From Caldilineaceae bacterium (GTDB taxonomy: Bacteria > Chloroflexota > Anaerolineae > Caldilineales > Caldilineaceae), in contig JALHQH010000052.1 of NCBI GenBank assembly GCA_022842065.1, forward strand, positions 21,549-85,548: a DNA stretch of 64,000 bases, written 5' to 3'. The notes under the pieces were generated by a model. The model saw nothing but the letters and a program-made list of their open reading frames with translations. It ran no database searches and was not told where the DNA came from. Shown here piece by piece: positions 60,482 to 64,000 of the stretch. Positions within the stretch are counted from its first letter, which is position 1. The number at the start of each line of letters is the position of its first letter. Made by a program: the position numbers and the translations under genes.

Positions 60482-61522
60482 ATGGCTACACCACTGCGCG
60501 TTGGCGTGCTGGGGATGACCCACGATCACGTCTGGGGCAACCTGCGTGAATTGCAGGCGTCGGCGCTCGGCACCCTGGTTGCTGCGGCTGATCCCAGTGA
60601 AGACCTTTGTGAAAAAGCGACAAACGAATACGGTTGCCCGCAGGTCTTTGATGATTATGACGAGTTGTTGGCGACCGTTGATCTCGACGCGGTCTATGTC
60701 TTTGCCGATAACCTGAGTGGCGCAGAGTTGACGATGATGGCCGCCGAACGTGGCTTGCATGTCATGGTTGAAAAGCCGATGGCCTCTACGCTCGATGGGG
60801 CCAATCAGATGCTGGCCGCCGCGCGCAAAGCGGGTGTAGCGTTGATGATTAACTGGCCCTTTGCCTGGTGGCCGCAACTGCAACATGCCTTTACCATGGC
60901 CCACGCCGGCGAGATTGGCCAACTTTTCCAGACCAAATATCGCTCGGCCCATGCCGGTCCCAAGGAACTTGGCTGCACGCCCCACTTCTACAACTGGCTC
61001 TATGATGCGCAACTTAACGGGGCCGGTGCAACCATGGATTATTGCTGTTATGGTGCCGCCCTTGCCCGTTATCTGCTCGGCCAACCTAGCCGCGTCAATG
61101 GCACCGTCGGGCATTGTCTCAAGGATTACATCACCCTCGATGACAACGCGATCATCGTGATGCAATGGCCGCGCGCGATTGCCATCTCCGAAGCCTCGTG
61201 GACGCAGATCGGTCACCTGACTTCTTATTACGCCGCCATTTACGGCAGTGAAGGCACGCTAGTCGTTGAGCCTGGCAGCAAGGGCCGCTTGCTGCTCGCC
61301 AACGAGGCGCACGAAGATGGCATCGAAGTTGATGTGCCGGCCTTGCCCGCGGGAATGCGCAACGCCAGTGACTTCTTCCTTACGCGCATCAGCCAAGGCT
61401 TGCCCATCGAAGGCATCTGCAGCGCCGAAGTCAGCCGCGACGCGCAGGAGATTCTCGAAGCCGGCCTGATCTCCGCCCAGGAAGGGCGGACGATTTCGCT
61501 GCCCTTACCGATGATTTTTTAA
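60482..61522 (+). CDS. Gfo/Idh/MocA family oxidoreductase
   Basis: A 346-aa NAD(P)-dependent oxidoreductase. The first strand VGVLGMTHDHVWGN departs from the canonical GxGxxG and is a His-rich variant. MVEKPM (Glu97-Lys98-Pro99) is the catalytic signature, and the middle has TMDYCCYGAALARYLLG. The odd N-terminus suggests an altered nucleotide-binding loop. Strong GGAGGAGG ribosome binding site supports ATG 60482. It is 170 bases upstream of another Gfo/Idh gene. Confidence 0.88.
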   Translation: MATPLRVGVLGMTHDHVWGNLRELQASALGTLVAAADPSEDLCEKATNEYGCPQVFDDYDELLATVDLDAVYVFADNLSGAELTMMAAERGLHVMVEKPMASTLDGANQMLAAARKAGVALMINWPFAWWPQLQHAFTMAHAGEIGQLFQTKYRSAHAGPKELGCTPHFYNWLYDAQLNGAGATMDYCCYGAALARYLLGQPSRVNGTVGHCLKDYITLDDNAIIVMQWPRAIAISEASWTQIGHLTSYYAAIYGSEGTLVVEPGSKGRLLLANEAHEDGIEVDVPALPAGMRNASDFFLTRISQGLPIEGICSAEVSRDAQEILEAGLISAQEGRTISLPLPMIF

Positions 61523-61528
61523 GTCGCG

Positions 61529-61649
61529 TAGTCGCGTGGTCGTTTCGTCGCGTCGTCAATTAGTCGTGTCGTCGCGTTGTTATTCTTCGATTGCGGTACA
61601 ACGCCCGCAGCGGAATGCGACATCAAGCGACGAAACGACCACGCGACTA
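61529..61649. repeat. Period-8 array with perfect 23-base outer arms
   Basis: Arms 61529-61551 and 61627-61649 are perfectly complementary. The left side reads as 8-base units GTCGCGTA, GTCGCGTG, GTCGTTTC, GTCGCGTC, GTCAATTA, GTCGTGTC, GTCGCGTT. It lies between two co-directional Gfo/Idh genes. Confidence 0.92.
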
Positions 61650-61691
61650 ATTGACTAACAACTATTAACCCAAATTTAGAAAGCTCTGACT

Positions 61692-62750
61692 ATGTCTAAA
61701 ACCTTAAAAGTCGGCGTCATTGGCGTCGGCGGGATTGCCAAAACCCATATGCCCGGTTGGGCAGCCTCGACCCATGCCGAAGTGGTGGCCGGTAGCGATG
61801 TGATGGACAATATTTTGCAAAGCTGGGGCACGCTCTATGGCGTGCAGAAACTGAGCACCAGCGCGGCGGATATTATCAATGACCCCGATATCGACATCAT
61901 TGATATCTGTACGCCCAACATGTACCATACCGAATTGGCCGTGGCTGCGCTCAACGCCGGCAAACATGTGATCTGCGAGAAGCCGCTTGCCCCCACCCCG
62001 GCGGATATCCACCGCATGATCGAGGCCCGTGACCGTTCCGGCAAAACCTTGATGACGGCGCAACACTTCCGCTTCAAGGGGGTCTCGCAGGCGATGAAGG
62101 CTGAGATCGATAATGGCGCGCTGGGGGAAGTTTATCACGCCCGCAGTTGGATGTTGCGTCGCGGTTGGCTGCCCGTGCGCCCTGGCTTTATCTACAAGAA
62201 GAATAGCGGTGGCGGTCCGACGATCGATGTTGGTGTGCATATTCTCGATCTCACCCTCTGGTTTATGGGGAATCCCAAACCGGTGGCCGTCACCGGTGTC
62301 GCCAAGGCCCCATTGGCCAAACACAAAGGGGCCTTTAGCCAATGGCGGCTGGACATGGTGCCGGATGACATGGATGTGGAGGATTTCTCCGCGGCCTTTG
62401 TGCGCTTTGACAATGGCGCGACGCTGGTGCTCGAAGTCAGTTGGTTGCTGCACCATGACACCGACGGCGAAGATATGCAGATGTGGCTCTATGGCACCGA
62501 AGGCGGCTGCCACTGGCCCGAAGGCAAGTTCATGGGCACCAATTACACCACCAAACAATTCTTCAACCAGACGATCAAACTGACCAGCGACGCCATGGAA
62601 CCCCACGCGCTTGAATGTGTCGAGTTTGCGCGGGTGGTCAGCGAAGGTGGTCCCTCCCCGGTGCCGGCGGAACAGTCGCTGCAGGTGATGACGATTCTTG
62701 ATGGGATTTACCGCAGCCAGGTCGAAGGCCGCGAAGTGTTATTGGATTAG
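61692..62750 (+). CDS. Gfo/Idh/MocA family oxidoreductase
   Basis: A 352-aa dehydrogenase with canonical VGVIGVGGIAKTHMPG, catalytic EKP (Glu96-Lys97-Pro98) and GGPTIDVGVHILDLTLWFMG with active-site His. It is more typical than the preceding member and the two are not close paralogues. Substrate is a sugar or cyclitol, unknown. Confidence 0.92.
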   Translation: MSKTLKVGVIGVGGIAKTHMPGWAASTHAEVVAGSDVMDNILQSWGTLYGVQKLSTSAADIINDPDIDIIDICTPNMYHTELAVAALNAGKHVICEKPLAPTPADIHRMIEARDRSGKTLMTAQHFRFKGVSQAMKAEIDNGALGEVYHARSWMLRRGWLPVRPGFIYKKNSGGGPTIDVGVHILDLTLWFMGNPKPVAVTGVAKAPLAKHKGAFSQWRLDMVPDDMDVEDFSAAFVRFDNGATLVLEVSWLLHHDTDGEDMQMWLYGTEGGCHWPEGKFMGTNYTTKQFFNQTIKLTSDAMEPHALECVEFARVVSEGGPSPVPAEQSLQVMTILDGIYRSQVEGREVLLD

Positions 62751-62758
62751 CCGCATTT

Positions 62759-62869
62759 CATTAACAATTGCCAGTAGACCGCACCACTTGCTCTAAGGGG
62801 ATTGTCAAATCCCCGCCAGGATCGTCAGAGCCTGGCGGAGCGGTTGCGGTCAATTGACAATTGTTAATG
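62759..62869. repeat. Nested hairpin element after the Gfo/Idh gene
   Basis: Outer 12-base arms pair perfectly (62759-62770 with 62858-62869). Two inner hairpins are GGGGATT/AATCCCC (62797-62814) and CCGCCAGG/CCTGGCGG (62813-62838). Confidence 0.85.
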
Positions 62870-62954
62870 GCCCGTATCCATGCGCCCCAAATGAGTCTAC
62901 CTGCCAACCACTGCTACTATACTCAAATCAGAATGAGACCCCTAGTTTCGGTCA

Positions 62955-63020
62955 GCGTGCGTCGCACTGACCAAAGAATCTAGCGGACTGGAAACAGTTG
63001 GCGGTCAGTGCGACGCACGC
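62955..63020. repeat. Second copy of the GTGCGTCGCACTG inverted element
   Basis: Arms 62955-62972 and 63003-63020 are perfectly complementary over 18 bases. The core matches the element at 1105-1180; the loop sequences differ. Confidence 0.85.
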
Positions 63021-63064
63021 GATCCCGTTAGCCAGCAAAACTCCGGTTCTCAACTTGACTTCAG

Positions 63065-63070
63065 TATAAT
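63065..63070 (+). promoter_or_regulatory. TATAAT box of the transporter gene
   Basis: A perfect -10 hexamer 4 bases before ATG 63075 and 10 bases before ATG 63081. A start at 63081 would give a leaderless or near-leaderless message. No good -35 is seen. Confidence 0.45.
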
Positions 63071-63074
63071 TTTC

Positions 63075-64000
63075 ATGCCCATGCTCTCCACTCTACCCTA
63101 CTGGCTGGCCCTGCTGGTCATTGTTTTGACGATTATCGGTGTGGCCGTTGGGCGCCTGCCAGGGTTGCGCATGAATCGCGCCACCATTGCGTTGACTGGG
63201 GCAGTGCTGTTGATTGTGCTCGGTGCGATTCCGCTGGAGGATGCCTTTGCCGCGCTTGATCTGAACACCCTGGCCCTGCTCTTTGGCATGATGGTGCTGA
63301 ACATTCACCTACGCCAGGCCGGCTTTTTTCAACTGGTCGCTCAACGCGTCGTGCAATGGGCGCACACGCCGTGGCAACTGCTGGGGCTGGTGGTGTTGGC
63401 TTCGGGGCTGCTTTCGGCCCTCTTTTTAAATGACACGATTGTGCTGGTCTTTACGCCGCTGGTGCTGGAAATCTGCATCCTGGTGCGTCAACCCGCCATT
63501 CCCTATTTGATGGCTGTGGCCACCGCCGCCAATGTCGGTTCGACCGCGACCATCACCGGTAACCCACAGAACATGTTGATCGGCATGTCGTCTGGTATTT
63601 CCTATCGCGACTTTGCCTTGGCGCTGGGGCCGATTGCGCTGATCGGGCTGGTGATCTGCTGGCTGCTGCTTTTACTCGTCTATCGTCGCACCTTGACAGT
63701 CATGCCTTTTCGGCGCACAGTGGCGCAAGAGATCATCATTGCTCGCCCCTTGTTACGCAAAAGTTTGCTAGCAACCCTGGTGATGGTCGCGGCCTTGCTC
63801 TTGGGGGTCGAACCACCACTGGCCGCACTGGTGGCCGCACTGATCCTGTTGGTCACCCGCAACACGGAGCCAGATGCGATCTTGCAGCAGGTGGATTGGT
63901 CGTTGCTGGTCTTTTTTAGTGGTCTTTTTATTGTCACCGGCGCGTTGGAGAGTATGGGGATCAGCGAACAACTCTTTGTCTTGGCGCAACCGTTGGCGCA
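63075..64000 (+). CDS. ArsB/NhaD-type (ion transporter superfamily) membrane protein, 5' part
   Basis: The first 308 residues are present and the frame runs off the right edge, which is why no stop is seen. About eight hydrophobic helices are evident. FLNDTIVLVFTPLVLE and the discontinuous-helix motif TATITGNPQNMLIG are typical of the arsenite/anion permease group (SLC13/ArsB/CitM-like). Possible substrates are arsenite, sodium/proton, citrate or sulfate. The start is ATG 63075 or ATG 63081 just after a TATAAT. Confidence 0.85.
   Translation, partial: MPMLSTLPYWLALLVIVLTIIGVAVGRLPGLRMNRATIALTGAVLLIVLGAIPLEDAFAALDLNTLALLFGMMVLNIHLRQAGFFQLVAQRVVQWAHTPWQLLGLVVLASGLLSALFLNDTIVLVFTPLVLEICILVRQPAIPYLMAVATAANVGSTATITGNPQNMLIGMSSGISYRDFALALGPIALIGLVICWLLLLLVYRRTLTVMPFRRTVAQEIIIARPLLRKSLLATLVMVAALLLGVEPPLAALVAALILLVTRNTEPDAILQQVDWSLLVFFSGLFIVTGALESMGISEQLFVLAQPLA

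Larger units (their letters stand above)
62751..63074. other. Spacer with two nested inverted-repeat elements
   Basis: No gene is visible. Element one (62759-62869): outer arms CATTAACAATTG/CAATTGTTAATG enclose GGGGATT/AATCCCC and CCGCCAGG/CCTGGCGG hairpins. Element two (62955-63020): 18-base arms of the GTGCGTCGCACTG family. A TATAAT at 63065-63070 sits immediately before the transporter start. Confidence 0.75.

Noticed and set aside
59319..60518. 399-residue open frame on the plus strand
   Set aside because: It is antisense to the DUF3500 gene, runs through the repeat at 60300-60404 and has no recognisable domain.
1..64000. tRNA or rRNA genes
   Set aside because: I looked for T-arm and anticodon-arm patterns in the spacers and found none convincing; a tRNAscan/Infernal run would be decisive.

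Overview
The window looks like chromosomal DNA of a moderately GC-rich, free-living bacterium, most likely a Chloroflexota (Anaerolineae/Caldilineae type). This rests on gene content: a UDP-sulfoquinovose synthase/sulfolipid glycosyltransferase pair, a giant BTAD-ATPase-WD40 protein, an F420-type LLM oxidoreductase, many Gfo/Idh/MocA oxidoreductases, DUF3500 and DUF2214 proteins, and SH3b-plus-glycosidase proteins. There is no rRNA or tRNA gene in the window, so the taxonomic call is an inference.

Layout. 1-4.4 kb: 5' part of an anaerobic sulfatase maturase, KDPG aldolase, an ECF41-type sigma factor overlapping an FAD oxidoreductase, and a secreted alpha/beta hydrolase. 4.5-7.4 kb: divergent sulfolipid genes sqdX/sqdB. 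7.5-11 kb: YceI and a TetR regulator around a shared operator, then a TIM-barrel isomerase and a Gfo/Idh dehydrogenase. 11-12.76 kb: an intact IS200/IS605 element (TnpA + TnpB) inserted exactly at the stop codon of the 1445-aa BTAD/ATPase/WD40 gene (12.75-17.1 kb). 17.1-20 kb: TetR, a single-domain response regulator and a DUF2214 membrane protein in AT-richer spacers. 20-24.4 kb: nucleoside hydrolase, a thioredoxin-NHL gene with an in-frame TGA at the redox-motif cysteine followed by a SECIS-like hairpin (candidate selenoprotein), a sugar-nucleotide epimerase and a RelE/Phd-type toxin-antitoxin pair. 24.5-32.9 kb: a tightly coupled six-gene minus-strand operon (UbiA prenyltransferase, rifampin-phosphotransferase-like dikinase, DUF3419/BtaA-like transferase, polyprenol/phytol kinase-like protein, GNAT, acyl-adenylating ligase) that looks like an undescribed prenyl-lipid or specialised-metabolite pathway. 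33.2-35.2 kb: a Septu-like (PtuA/PtuB) defence pair. 35.3-40.8 kb: GT-C membrane protein and two SH3b/glycosidase proteins. 41-47 kb: PIG-L deacetylase, histidine phosphatase, sulfatase, DUF29, Usp and a Na/Pi-cotransporter-like protein. 47.4-52.8 kb: fused FAD/Fe-S oxidase, Fur regulator, acyltransferase and lactonase. 52.9-62.8 kb: a carbohydrate/acid catabolic block (amidase, enolase-superfamily enzyme, LLM oxidoreductase, HpaI aldolase, apiosidase-like GH, DUF3500, two Gfo/Idh). 63-64 kb: start of an ArsB/NhaD-type transporter.

A striking second layer is in the spacers. Almost every short intergenic gap, mostly downstream of genes, is filled by an inverted repeat. Many of these arms are themselves degenerate tandem repeats with a period of 8 (once 7) bases. 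The word differs from locus to locus, but the architecture is the same. Some arms run into the ends of coding sequences, and one palindromic element sits in frame inside a gene. Several promoters (a TetR gene, tnpA, fur) place the -10 box exactly six bases before the start codon, predicting leaderless mRNAs.
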